NCBI RefSeq assembly: GCF_000774145.1
Contig: NZ_KN322987.1
Span: 1,040,747-1,104,746 of the forward strand
Length of the DNA: 64,000 bases
Origin: Pseudomonas mediterranea CFBP 5447
Lineage (GTDB): Bacteria > Pseudomonadota > Gammaproteobacteria > Pseudomonadales > Pseudomonadaceae
Reading direction: 5' to 3'
This document shows positions 34,264 through 42,742 of this stretch, in pieces. Both the position numbers and the translations under genes were made by a program. Positions within the stretch are counted from its first letter, which is position 1; every line of letters begins with the position of its first letter. Under the pieces are notes generated by a model. That model was not told the DNA's origin. It saw only the letters and a list, made by a program, of their open reading frames with translations, and did no database searches.

Positions 34264-34793
34264 ACAGTCTTGTACTCATGCTCATGGCGCTGACAGTTCA
34301 GGCTAACGAGCTGCCACCACCGGCCTACCAACTGGCGGCGCAAGGTGCCGACATTCCTTCCATTGTGCTGTTCGCCATCACCTTGCAGGAGAGTGGTATC
34401 CGCGCTCGAGGCCGTCTGTTGCCCTGGCCCTGGACGCTGAATATAGCCGGAACGCCCTACCGCTTCGCCGCACGCCCTGCGGCATGTCACGCGTTGCTTC
34501 AGGCACTCACCCACCATGATGCCAGGCGGGTCGACGTTGGACTCGGACAAACCAACATGGGTTATCACGGGCAGCGTTTTTCCAGCCCCTGCGAAGCCCT
34601 CGACCCCTATCGAAATCTCGCTGTTACCGCCGCGCTACTACGTGAGCATCACACCGCCACCGGTGATTGGGTACTGGCTGCCGGTCGCTATCACCGCCCG
34701 GCAGGAGGTGCGCCGGCCGCTCGCTATCGCGCTGGCTTTTCCCAGCAACTAGAACGGCTATTGGTTTCCTTCGATCAGGTCATATCTCCATGA
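34245..34793 (+). CDS. lytic transglycosylase-like protein of the transfer system
   Basis: A 182-residue exported protein of the SLT-like lysozyme fold. The catalytic glutamate is in ITLQESGIRARG; other marks are DVGLGQTNMGYHGQRF and LAAGRYHRPAGG. Such enzymes cut peptidoglycan locally to let the conjugation channel pass. The signal peptide (MAASQLNSLVLMLMALTVQA) is short. It overlaps the genes on both sides, in line with tight co-expression. Confidence 0.88.
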   Translation: MAASQLNSLVLMLMALTVQANELPPPAYQLAAQGADIPSIVLFAITLQESGIRARGRLLPWPWTLNIAGTPYRFAARPAACHALLQALTHHDARRVDVGLGQTNMGYHGQRFSSPCEALDPYRNLAVTAALLREHHTATGDWVLAAGRYHRPAGGAPAARYRAGFSQQLERLLVSFDQVISP

Positions 34794-35266
34794 AACGAAT
34801 TACTTTTGCCTGCTATTCGATCTTATTCCTGGCACCTTTCGCCCAAGCAGAACTGGCCGTCGTAGAGGATCTTGCCCAATTGAATAAAGGAGGCTCATCT
34901 CATCGGGCCATTCATGCAGACCTGTCCGTACCGTCCGATGAGGCGTGGATACTGCCAGTCAGTAGCTCTCAACTGACCCCAGGCCAGGTGGTGTCTCGAC
35001 GGCTGGAAATGCCCGGTTTGAAGCCGTTCTTCCTGGTAGGTGGCGACGCTCGGTCGCTGGATTGGCTACGCCAACGTGCTGCTGAGTTACAAGCGATGGG
35101 AGCAGCTGGGCTGGCCGTCGAAGTCGCCGATACGGGCGCACTCACTCGAATCCGTGCAGCAGCTCCTGGCATCACCATCCTGCCGGTCAACGGCAACGAC
35201 ATCGCCATTCGCTTGCAGATCGAGCATTACCCCGTCTTGGTCACCGCCACCTCGCTGGAACAGTGA
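34790..35266 (+). CDS. TIGR03765-family (PFL_4695) transfer protein
   Basis: A 158-residue exported protein (signal MKRITFACYSILFLAPFAQA). It contains RRLEMPGLKPFFLVGGDARS and ends VLVTATSLEQ, as typical for the family. The ATG overlaps the previous stop as ATGA. It is a periplasmic component of unknown detail that always lies directly before TraD in this ICE class. Confidence 0.88.
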   Translation: MKRITFACYSILFLAPFAQAELAVVEDLAQLNKGGSSHRAIHADLSVPSDEAWILPVSSSQLTPGQVVSRRLEMPGLKPFFLVGGDARSLDWLRQRAAELQAMGAAGLAVEVADTGALTRIRAAAPGITILPVNGNDIAIRLQIEHYPVLVTATSLEQ

Positions 35267-35275
35267 GCCCAAGCC

Positions 35276-37381
35276 ATGGCCGAGCATGTGATGGAATCCA
35301 AGCTCCGGCCGGCGGTGGAGCTGTACACCGTAGCGATCTGCATCGCGGCGGCGATGTTGTGCGTGTACTCGCCTTGGGCCGTGGCCCTGTCGCCTGAGAT
35401 CGGTCGGATCACCGCGCTGGCTTACACGCTGTTCGGGCTCGTACGATTTCGCCAAGCCTGGGACGTGCTGCGCTATCGTCGCAACATCCGTCGGCTGCCT
35501 CGCTATGAATTAACCAGTCGACAGATCCCTGTCAGCCGCAAGCGTCTGTTCATGGGCCGCGGTTTTCGCTGGACTCGCCTGCACACACAACGTCTGGTCG
35601 AGGCTCAAGATCCGGCCGTCGCCCGTTATATCGATCCACCTACCCGCTACCGCCTGGCACGAGGGCTCGAGCGGCGTTTGGAACATGCGCCATTTCCGCT
35701 CTCGGTCCTGGGGCGCGTTACGGCCTGGGACAGTGCTTTCAATCCTGTGCGCCCCTTGCCACCGGTAGGCGGGTCACCGCTGCTGCATGGCGTCGAGCCG
35801 GACGAGATGGAGGTCAGCTTGCCCTTGGGTGAACGGGTTGGCCATACCCTGGTACTGGGCACCACCCGTGTCGGCAAAACCCGATTGGCTGAGGTGTACA
35901 TCACCCAGGATATCCACCGCGTCGAACATGAGGTGGTCATTGTCTTCGACCCCAAAGGCGATGCCGACCTGCTCAAGCGTATGTACGTCGAAGCGCGACG
36001 AGCCGGTCGTGAGAAAGAGTTCTATGTCTTCCATCTGGGTTGGCCGGAGATCTCCGCTCGTTACAACGCTGTAGGACGTTTCGGACGCATCTCGGAGGTA
36101 GCGTCGCGCATCGCCGGGCAACTTAGCGGCGAGGGCAACTCCGCAGCCTTCCGCGAATTCGCCTGGCGCTTCGTCAACATCATTGCCCGTGCCCTGATCG
36201 AGCTGGGCCGGCGACCGGATTACCTGCAGATCCAACGGCATGTGGTCAACATCGACGCGTTGTTCGTTGAATACGCCCAGCAACTCTTCGCTAAGACCGA
36301 CTCGAAAGCGTGGGAGCTCATTGTTCAAATCGAAGGCAAACTCAACGAGAAGAACACCCCCCGACATATGGTGGGACGCGAGAAACGCGTGGTGGCCATC
36401 GAGCAATACCTGGCTGCGAAACGAGTATTCGATCCTGTGCTGGATGGACTGCGCTCTGCCGTGCGTTATGACCGGACCTACTTCGACAAAATCGTCGCTT
36501 CGCTGCTGCCGCTGCTGGAGAAACTCACCACCGGCAAGACTGCTCAGTTACTGGCCCCCAACTACATAGACTTGGATGATCCGCGACCGATCTTCGACTG
36601 GATGCAGATCATCAGAAAACGCGGCATCGTTTACGTTGGGCTGGACGCGCTGACTGATGCTGAGGTTGCCGCAGCAGTGGGCAATTCCATGTTCGCCGAT
36701 CTAGTCTCGGTCGCCGGGCATATCTATAAGCACGGCATCGATCAGGGGCTACCCGCAGAGATCAGCAGCCCCGAAAAACTGCCCATCAACCTTCACGCCG
36801 ATGAGTTCAACGAGTTGATGGGCGATGAGTTCATTCCGCTGATCAACAAGGGTGGCGGTGCCGGCATCCAGGTGACGGCCTACACCCAAACCCTGAGTGA
36901 TATCGAGGCACGGATTGGCAACCGAGCCAAGGCCGGCCAGGTCATTGGTAATTTCAATACCCTACAGATGCTTCGCGTCCGTGAGACGGCTACCGCTGAG
37001 CTGCTCACCCAACAGCTACCCAAAGTCAATGTACTGACCAAAACCCTTGTCTCGGGTGCCACCGACACTTCCGATCCAGAGGCCAATACGGACTTCACTT
37101 CGTCCTCGCAAGATCGCGTCAACAGCACCAGCGTGCCATTGATCGAGCCCGCTCACATCGTCAGCCTGCCCAAGGGGCAAATGTTCTCCTTTCAGGCAGG
37201 TGGACAGCTGTGGAAGGTGCGTATGCCATTGCCTAAGCCCTCCAACGACGATGCCATGCCCAAGGACCTGCAGGAGCTCACTCAGCGGATGCGGGCGACC
37301 TACAGCCAGCAAGCGGGCGAATGGTGGAGCGCGAGCGGCGGTGGCCCAACCGTTGACTTCAATTTAGATCAGGTGGGGTAA
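35276..37381 (+). CDS. traD: TraD-type conjugative coupling ATPase (TIGR03743)
   Basis: A 701-residue type IV coupling protein. N-terminal spans cover residues 15-58. The Walker A is GTTRVGKT at 195-202 and Walker B VIVFDPKGD with D225. It matches the SXT/TOL-type TraD of PFGI-1 elements rather than VirD4 proper. It recruits the MobH relaxosome to the channel at the inner membrane. It is the largest gene of the first transfer segment and has normal length. Confidence 0.93.
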   Translation: MAEHVMESKLRPAVELYTVAICIAAAMLCVYSPWAVALSPEIGRITALAYTLFGLVRFRQAWDVLRYRRNIRRLPRYELTSRQIPVSRKRLFMGRGFRWTRLHTQRLVEAQDPAVARYIDPPTRYRLARGLERRLEHAPFPLSVLGRVTAWDSAFNPVRPLPPVGGSPLLHGVEPDEMEVSLPLGERVGHTLVLGTTRVGKTRLAEVYITQDIHRVEHEVVIVFDPKGDADLLKRMYVEARRAGREKEFYVFHLGWPEISARYNAVGRFGRISEVASRIAGQLSGEGNSAAFREFAWRFVNIIARALIELGRRPDYLQIQRHVVNIDALFVEYAQQLFAKTDSKAWELIVQIEGKLNEKNTPRHMVGREKRVVAIEQYLAAKRVFDPVLDGLRSAVRYDRTYFDKIVASLLPLLEKLTTGKTAQLLAPNYIDLDDPRPIFDWMQIIRKRGIVYVGLDALTDAEVAAAVGNSMFADLVSVAGHIYKHGIDQGLPAEISSPEKLPINLHADEFNELMGDEFIPLINKGGGAGIQVTAYTQTLSDIEARIGNRAKAGQVIGNFNTLQMLRVRETATAELLTQQLPKVNVLTKTLVSGATDTSDPEANTDFTSSSQDRVNSTSVPLIEPAHIVSLPKGQMFSFQAGGQLWKVRMPLPKPSNDDAMPKDLQELTQRMRATYSQQAGEWWSASGGGPTVDFNLDQVG

Positions 37382-37467
37382 CGCGCCCCTGGTTCCGGTG
37401 CCGACTCTGAGAAACAAACAGACAGCGTCATGACTGCATCGGCGCAATGAGATGCAATGGAGTGAAG

Positions 37468-38199
37468 ATGGCAGCCTCCACACAGAACACGCCGCCACAG
37501 CCCATTCAGCGTCCAGGTCTGATCGTATCGGCGATCAGGCTCGTCCTACGTGTTATCGGAGTACTGATCGCTTCACTGTTATTTTCAATTCTGATCGAGC
37601 TGGCGGGTCTGCTGCTGTTCTGGGAGGATCAAGGTTGGCGTCACAGCCAAGCCATGCTGACCAGCGAGCTAGGCTGGTTGAGCGAGCATTTTAAATCATC
37701 ACTCATCATCCAGCAGCCCGGCCAGACGATCGTTCAATGGCTGAACCTTCTCAGTCAATGGCTATTGGTCAAGACTGGCTTTGCAGAGTTTGCTCAGCAG
37801 GCGCGCGTATCGAGCCAAGGGAGCGGCTACTGGAGTTGGCTCAATCAGCTCTACATAGGCATTGAAGATTTTGTGTTGGCGGCCGTGTATGTCGCCTTCA
37901 CCTTCATGGTGCGCCTAACCGTTCTGCTTCTAGCGACACCCTTGTTCCTTCTGGCAGCGCTCACCGGTTTTGTGGATGGATTGATGCGCCGTGACCTGCG
38001 CAAGTTTGGCGCTGGGCGAGAAAGCAGTTTTGTTTATCACCGCGCCAAGAGGGCAGTGATACCTCTGCTGATCCTGCCCTGGATCATGTATCTATCGCTG
38101 CCCTTTTCGTTCAACCCTATGGTCGTATTTTTGCCTTGTGCTTTAATGCTTGGCATCACGACGGCAATCACAGCGACCACATTTAAAAAATATCTCTGA
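37468..38199 (+). CDS. TIGR03747-family (PFL_4697) membrane protein
   Basis: A 243-residue inner membrane protein with about four spans (RVIGVLIASLLFSILIELAG near the start, AAVYVAFTFMVRLTVLLLAT in the middle). The family mark GFVDGLMRRDLRKFGAGRES is present. The ATG at 37468 follows GGAG at five bases and is preferred over the ATG at 37447. It ends the first transfer segment; the next tra gene is 1.7 kb away, behind an inserted gene. Confidence 0.87.
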   Translation: MAASTQNTPPQPIQRPGLIVSAIRLVLRVIGVLIASLLFSILIELAGLLLFWEDQGWRHSQAMLTSELGWLSEHFKSSLIIQQPGQTIVQWLNLLSQWLLVKTGFAEFAQQARVSSQGSGYWSWLNQLYIGIEDFVLAAVYVAFTFMVRLTVLLLATPLFLLAALTGFVDGLMRRDLRKFGAGRESSFVYHRAKRAVIPLLILPWIMYLSLPFSFNPMVVFLPCALMLGITTAITATTFKKYL

Positions 38200-38345
38200 C
38201 GGATCTCATTCATGAGATCAAAATCTGCTATCGCACTACTATGTCTAGCCACGCGAAGCCCTTGCTGAAGCAGTTGAATCCAGCTTCATAGGATGTGCGA
38301 CTCACAAAATCAGCATCAAACAGGTTGACCTACCACGACATCAGC

Positions 38346-39551
38346 TCAGCGCTCAATACCAGAGCCAATATCTTGCCTTATGCGGTGACATATTTTTGCC
38401 GTTACAATATCGAGGCACCGAACAAGAGTGGTTGCTGCCTCCTCATTAAAAGTCTTGCAATTCGGATCCCCCATCAACACCGAATAGATTTCCTTCATAT
38501 TAAAATCTTGATGAACCACCTCAGAGGAAAACGTATAAACCTCGTCATAAAAGCTTCTACCAAGGGGTGATAGGATCGCTTTACTACTAACATTGCTTAG
38601 AAGGTTATAACAGTAGCTTTTCTGCTCTGCGAGAAATTTGTTTTTCTTGGAGTTTTCTTTAGGATGAGCTAGTTCCATCGCCATTTTAAAGCCGACCCTA
38701 TCGATTCGAGCGTGCACTTGAAGCCAAAATCCAATCTGCTCAGGAGCAAGCCAGTCAACATAAAAATCTAAAGACATCTCATATGTTGATCGGAGCAAGC
38801 AAACCGCTTGATAGTAGTAGTTATTAGCAATCAATAACTTGATCGCCTGTAAATTCTCGACGAGCCTGTAGAGGATTGAAAAAAGGGTTTGATGGTAATG
38901 AAGACCGGAGATGTAATCACTATGAAACCTCTTCAGCTCTTGCATTACTAGACCAGCGTGCACATGAAGCTTTTCTAATTCTTCTTGGTGCATGCATGAA
39001 ATCTTTTCGCCTAAAACAGAATACGCTTGACCGGTCTCTTTTTTTGCCACTATTGAATCAATGAATGTTCCGAGATTTTCTTCTTTGAATCTCAAATTTT
39101 TGACTTGATACGCACTCTCCTCAAGTTCTATTGAAGTATCTAGAGCCACTACAGGCACGACCTCTATTCTGAGGTTTTCGTATGCCTTGTAGACAGCTGA
39201 ATCATCGGGTGCAACGTACAACTCTGAACTACTTTTATTTATATTTTTGTATATGTATATTTGAGGGCGATGCCCTGAACGAATTAGATTTGCAACATAA
39301 AAAATGTGATCTTCAGGAGGTGAATCGGCGACGCTAACAAAGCCAGAACCAGAATTCTTATAGAAGCCATTCTTTATGTAACTTAATGGCATCCTTGTAA
39401 GTAGCGCCTGCTTCTCCCCGCGTTGAAAACGAATATATTTTTTCAAAAAAATATCGTCTTGAACGACCTCCCTACTTGAGTAGATTTTGTCTAGTGGAAT
39501 TGTTGTTGTCACCGGGAGACGATTCAGCTTAGGTTTAATAATTTCCATCAT
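38346..39551 (-). CDS. ParB-like / DUF5677 (HEPN-like) two-domain protein, AT-rich insertion
   Basis: A 401-residue protein on the opposite strand to the transfer genes and visibly AT-rich compared with them. Residues 17-125 have the look of a ParB/Srx fold: TTIPLDKIYSSREVVQDDIF at the start and LYVAPDDSAVYKAYENLRIE with VVPVVAL at the end. Residues 190-395 match DUF5677, an all-helical HEPN-related family, with LLRSTYEMSLDFYVDWL as the central helix. It looks like cargo placed in an ICE hotspot, possibly defensive. AAGGATG precedes the ATG. Confidence 0.7.
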   Translation of the reverse strand: MMEIIKPKLNRLPVTTTIPLDKIYSSREVVQDDIFLKKYIRFQRGEKQALLTRMPLSYIKNGFYKNSGSGFVSVADSPPEDHIFYVANLIRSGHRPQIYIYKNINKSSSELYVAPDDSAVYKAYENLRIEVVPVVALDTSIELEESAYQVKNLRFKEENLGTFIDSIVAKKETGQAYSVLGEKISCMHQEELEKLHVHAGLVMQELKRFHSDYISGLHYHQTLFSILYRLVENLQAIKLLIANNYYYQAVCLLRSTYEMSLDFYVDWLAPEQIGFWLQVHARIDRVGFKMAMELAHPKENSKKNKFLAEQKSYCYNLLSNVSSKAILSPLGRSFYDEVYTFSSEVVHQDFNMKEIYSVLMGDPNCKTFNEEAATTLVRCLDIVTAKICHRIRQDIGSGIER

Positions 39552-39913
39552 GTTTACATCCTTGGGTTAGGTGCTTTTGGCTGCGGTGTTTGGGATCATC
39601 TATGAGTAGGCGAGTGGTCACTCAACATTGCATCGATTTTCGCCCGCATAGCAGAATCTTCCGATCAAAAATAACTTCAACCTGTCTCGTGCCGCAAACT
39701 GTGATAACGTACTTTGCTGGAACTTGGCTCGCGAAATACTATCACTGCTCGAAGTAATGTCCTATGACCACTCCTGAATTGCATCTCAAATAGGTAGCTG
39801 CGTACGGCAAATTTTTTTGCGCAAAAAAAATCGATACATCCCATTTCGGATTTACTGCTGAACAAAACAACTGTCCAATTGAAACTGGCTCTACATCCAA
39901 TTGGGCCAATATT
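39552..39913. other. intergenic region between inserted gene and RAQPRD gene
   Basis: The 362 bp hold the divergent promoters of the AT-rich insertion and the second transfer segment. A short minus-strand frame at 39677-39865 has no family match and is not called. No repeats that would mark the insertion ends were recognised. Confidence 0.4.
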
Positions 39914-40249
39914 ATGTCTAATCCCGCCCTTCGCTATTTTTTTATTTTTTCACTATCCATCATTCATGACGCCTGTTATGCCGCATCGGATAATGAACGG
40001 CAACAGCTCAGCTTGATCCAGCAGCAACTCGACGTAATCGAACACCTTGCGACACGAGCTGAAACGGCCATTACAGCAGAATCGGGTGAACGCTATCACT
40101 TTGATTATTCAAGGTTAATTCGAGACATTCGACGCATTCGCCAAGGTGTGAGGGGCTATCTTTTACCCTCCCGCGCACAACCCCGCGATCTCACTGAAGT
40201 GATGGGTGTCTACCGGCTCGACACTCCACCCACGGAGCCGTCGCCATGA
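39914..40249 (+). CDS. RAQPRD-family transfer protein (TIGR01690)
   Basis: A 111-residue exported protein with an N-terminal signal (FFIFSLSIIHDACYA). The name-giving motif RAQPRDLTEVMGVYR lies near the C-terminus, and a predicted helical pair (QQLSLIQQQLDVIEHLATRA) precedes it. It is a small periplasmic component of the mating apparatus. It overlaps TIGR03758 by 4 bp and opens the second transfer operon. Confidence 0.88.
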   Translation: MSNPALRYFFIFSLSIIHDACYAASDNERQQLSLIQQQLDVIEHLATRAETAITAESGERYHFDYSRLIRDIRRIRQGVRGYLLPSRAQPRDLTEVMGVYRLDTPPTEPSP

Positions 40250-40485
40250 GCATGACAGACGCTCAGGCCGCAGCCTTCCAAAACGCCTCCGGCTTTTCTG
40301 CCAAGAGCAGTTCAACTCTGTGGATCTCCATGGTTCTAGTCCTGGCATTGCTCTGGTGTGCCTGGGTGATATGGACCGCTTACCGAGGATGGGCGGCAGG
40401 AAGTGTTCGCTTTGGCGCGCTCGGAGGCAGCGCTGCACGCGTGTTGCTCGCCTTGTTGATTTTGATGTTTTTCACCCTTTCCTAA
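40246..40485 (+). CDS. TIGR03758-family (PFL_4701) small membrane protein
   Basis: A 79-residue protein with two spans (LWISMVLVLALLWCAWVIWT and AARVLLALLILMFFTLS). The family core QAAAFQNASGFSAKSSSTLW is at the N-terminus. Small two-span proteins in this place are thought to correspond to pilin or VirB3-like parts. Confidence 0.85.
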   Translation: MSMTDAQAAAFQNASGFSAKSSSTLWISMVLVLALLWCAWVIWTAYRGWAAGSVRFGALGGSAARVLLALLILMFFTLS

Positions 40486-40502
40486 ACCAGGAGATCACCA
40501 TC

Positions 40503-40874
40503 ATGCTCAAGTGCCTTGTTCCGCTGAAAAACAACCTACGTGATCGTGCGAGCCAGCGATTGATCGGCTTGCTGCTGGTACTGGGTCCGAGCCTGGCTTG
40601 TGCCGAGCTTCCCACCATGGAAGCCCCTTCGCGTGGCGAAGGCTCCGGCTTGATCGATACGATCAAAAACTACGCCTACGACGGCGGCATTCTGCTCGGT
40701 CTGCTGATCGCTCTGCTGGCCTTTCTCGGCGTAGCTTGGCACTCCCTCACTGTCTATGCCGACGTGCAGAATCAGCGCAAGACCTGGAAGGACCTCGGCG
40801 CTGTAGTGGGTATCGGCGCCCTGCTGGTGGTGATCATTATCTGGTTCCTGACCAAGGCCGCAGCGATTCTGTGA
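40503..40874 (+). CDS. TIGR03745-family (PFL_4702) membrane protein, possible pilin
   Basis: A 123-residue protein with a long signal (LLLVLGPSLACA) and two further spans (GILLGLLIALLAFLGVAWHS and LGAVVGIGALLVVIIIWFLT). The layout equals that of VirB2-like pilins. The ATG at 40503 follows AGGAG eight bases upstream. A pilin role is inferred from topology and position. Confidence 0.87.
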   Translation: MLKCLVPLKNNLRDRASQRLIGLLLVLGPSLACAELPTMEAPSRGEGSGLIDTIKNYAYDGGILLGLLIALLAFLGVAWHSLTVYADVQNQRKTWKDLGAVVGIGALLVVIIIWFLTKAAAIL

Positions 40875-40881
40875 GGTCGAG

Positions 40882-41295
40882 ATGAACGACACTATCGAGC
40901 GCCTTACCGACGGTACGCTGGTCTTTCTACCCGAGCGACTCAATCGTGATCCTGCTGTACTGCGTGGTTTGACCAACGATGAAATGTGGGTAGCGCTCGG
41001 CACAGGTGCGTTTATTGGCCTTCTGTTGGGCGTGCCTCTGGCGATTGCCACCGCCTCCATTGCCGTGGCACCGACCAGCATGATCGCCTGTATGGCGGTG
41101 GTGCTATTTGCCGGAGGCTCGCTACTACGTCGGGCCAAGCGAGCCCGTCCCGAAACCTGGTTGTACCGCAAACTCGAATGGATTCTCGCCAGCCGTTGGC
41201 GCCTGGGTCGCGGAAGTTTGATCCTCCACACCGGAGTCTGGACGGTTCGCCGCTCCCGTCGACTGCGCCCGGCCTTGTCCCGGTGGCAATCATGA
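40882..41295 (+). CDS. TIGR03750-family transfer protein (VirB3/TraL-like)
   Basis: A 137-residue protein with family start TLVFLPERLNRDPAVLRGLT, two adjacent spans (residues 40-80), and a cytosolic C-terminal part (RPETWLYRKLEWILASRWRL). The topology is like VirB3/TraL proteins next to VirB4. It overlaps the next gene by 4 bp. Confidence 0.86.
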   Translation: MNDTIERLTDGTLVFLPERLNRDPAVLRGLTNDEMWVALGTGAFIGLLLGVPLAIATASIAVAPTSMIACMAVVLFAGGSLLRRAKRARPETWLYRKLEWILASRWRLGRGSLILHTGVWTVRRSRRLRPALSRWQS

Positions 41296-41933
41296 GCCGA
41301 TTTCGGAACAAGGTAGATGCCCAGCAGGCGCATATCTTCAGTCTGCGATTGGCGGTCATGGTCCTTGCCCTGCTCTCTGCCGGTCTCTGGTACGGCTGGC
41401 GCTCGGCACCGACCGATCTGACCGTGCATGTCCCCCCGGATCTGCGCTCGGGCAGCACTCGCAAGTGGTGGGATATTCCCTCAGAGAATGTGTATGCCTT
41501 TGCCCTGTACATCTTTGGCCAACTTAACCGCTGGCCTTCGGATGGCGAGCAGGATTATCGCCGCGCCATCTATGGCTTGCAGTCCTACCTGACTCCCGCC
41601 TGCAAGGCCTTCCTCGACGGCGACTACGAATACCGAAAAGCCGCTGGCGAGTTGCGTCAGCGGGTGCGTGGCGTCTACGAAATTCTGGGCCGTGGCTACA
41701 GCGAAGATCCAGAACTCAGGGTCAAGCAACTCGACCGCGACAGCTGGCTGGTCAAGCTCGACCTCAACGCCGATGAGTATTACGCCGCTGAGCCAGTGAA
41801 ACGGGTGGTGGTGCGATATCCATTACGCGTGGTGCGTTTTGACCAGGATCCCGAGCGCAACAAGTGGGGGCTGGCGCTGGATTGTTATCAGGGTACGCCG
41901 CAAAAGATCTTTCTACCTGGAGGTGAGCAATGA
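41292..41933 (+). CDS. TIGR03746-family (PFL_4703, DUF2895) transfer protein, TraE/VirB5-8-like
   Basis: A 213-residue protein with one N-terminal span (LRLAVMVLALLSAGLWYGWR) and a periplasmic domain containing DLRSGSTRKWWDIPSENVYA and FALYIFGQLNRWP. It resembles TraE-like inner membrane parts of F-type systems. It overlaps both neighbours by 4 bp. Confidence 0.88.
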   Translation: MSRFRNKVDAQQAHIFSLRLAVMVLALLSAGLWYGWRSAPTDLTVHVPPDLRSGSTRKWWDIPSENVYAFALYIFGQLNRWPSDGEQDYRRAIYGLQSYLTPACKAFLDGDYEYRKAAGELRQRVRGVYEILGRGYSEDPELRVKQLDRDSWLVKLDLNADEYYAAEPVKRVVVRYPLRVVRFDQDPERNKWGLALDCYQGTPQKIFLPGGEQ

Positions 41934-42742
41934 AGCGTAGGTCTATCCTGGGGCTAGCCGTTGCGCTGATGCTATGGGGAGCGACAGCGCAGGCCATTGA
42001 GCTGATGCGCTGGGAGCGCCTTCCTCTCGCGGTCCCACTAGCGATCAATCAGGAACGGGTGATCTTCGTTGATGAGGATGTTCGGGTTGGTGTTCCCTCA
42101 ACCCTGACGGGGAAGCTGCGCGTGCAATCCACCGGCGGCACGCTGTACCTGCGCGCATCGGAAGCCATTGCACCGACCCGACTGCAGCTGCAATCGGTCA
42201 CAACGGGCGAGATCATCCTTCTGGATATCGCGGCCACGCCTGGTGATCAATCGCTGGAGCCGGTGCGTATCCTCAAGAATGCTCAGGCGCAGCCTGCCGA
42301 GGCTGAGGTCAACACCGTCCCGGTTCCAGAGCGTACACCGATCCCGGTTGCTTTGACGCGCTACGCCGCCCAAAGCCTGTACGCGCCGCTGCGCACCGTA
42401 GAGTCACTCCCCGGCATACGCCGCGTACCGCTCAAGGTGCGCACCGAGTTATCGACGCTGCTACCAACCGAAAACATGTCCAGCACCCCCATCGCCACCT
42501 GGCGACTTGGCGACTACTGGGTGACCGCCGTGAAGTTGCGTAATCGTGGATCAGAGACAGTGCAACTCGATCCGCGTCGGCTTCAAGCCAAGCTGTTCGC
42601 TGCCTCTTTCCAGCACGCATTCCTCGGCCCAGTTGGCAGTGCGGAAGACACCACGGTTGCCTACCTCGTCACCCGCGGAGCCGGCCTGGAACAGGCCACG
42701 CTGATTCTGCCTGTAGCACGGGGTGTTGGCGATGAAGGCTAA
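41930..42742 (+). CDS. TIGR03749-family (PFL_4704) transfer protein, TraK-like
   Basis: A 270-residue exported protein (signal ending TAQA). The periplasmic beta-rich body begins with IELMRWERLPLAVPLAINQE. Position between the TraE-like and TraB-like proteins suggests a TraK-like outer-membrane complex part. It overlaps the next gene by 11 bp. Confidence 0.87.
   Translation: MKRRSILGLAVALMLWGATAQAIELMRWERLPLAVPLAINQERVIFVDEDVRVGVPSTLTGKLRVQSTGGTLYLRASEAIAPTRLQLQSVTTGEIILLDIAATPGDQSLEPVRILKNAQAQPAEAEVNTVPVPERTPIPVALTRYAAQSLYAPLRTVESLPGIRRVPLKVRTELSTLLPTENMSSTPIATWRLGDYWVTAVKLRNRGSETVQLDPRRLQAKLFAASFQHAFLGPVGSAEDTTVAYLVTRGAGLEQATLILPVARGVGDEG

Noticed and set aside
39677..39865. A 62-codon minus-strand frame upstream of the RAQPRD gene
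   Set aside because: It lies in the promoter region of two divergent genes, is AT-rich and shows no ribosome site or domain.
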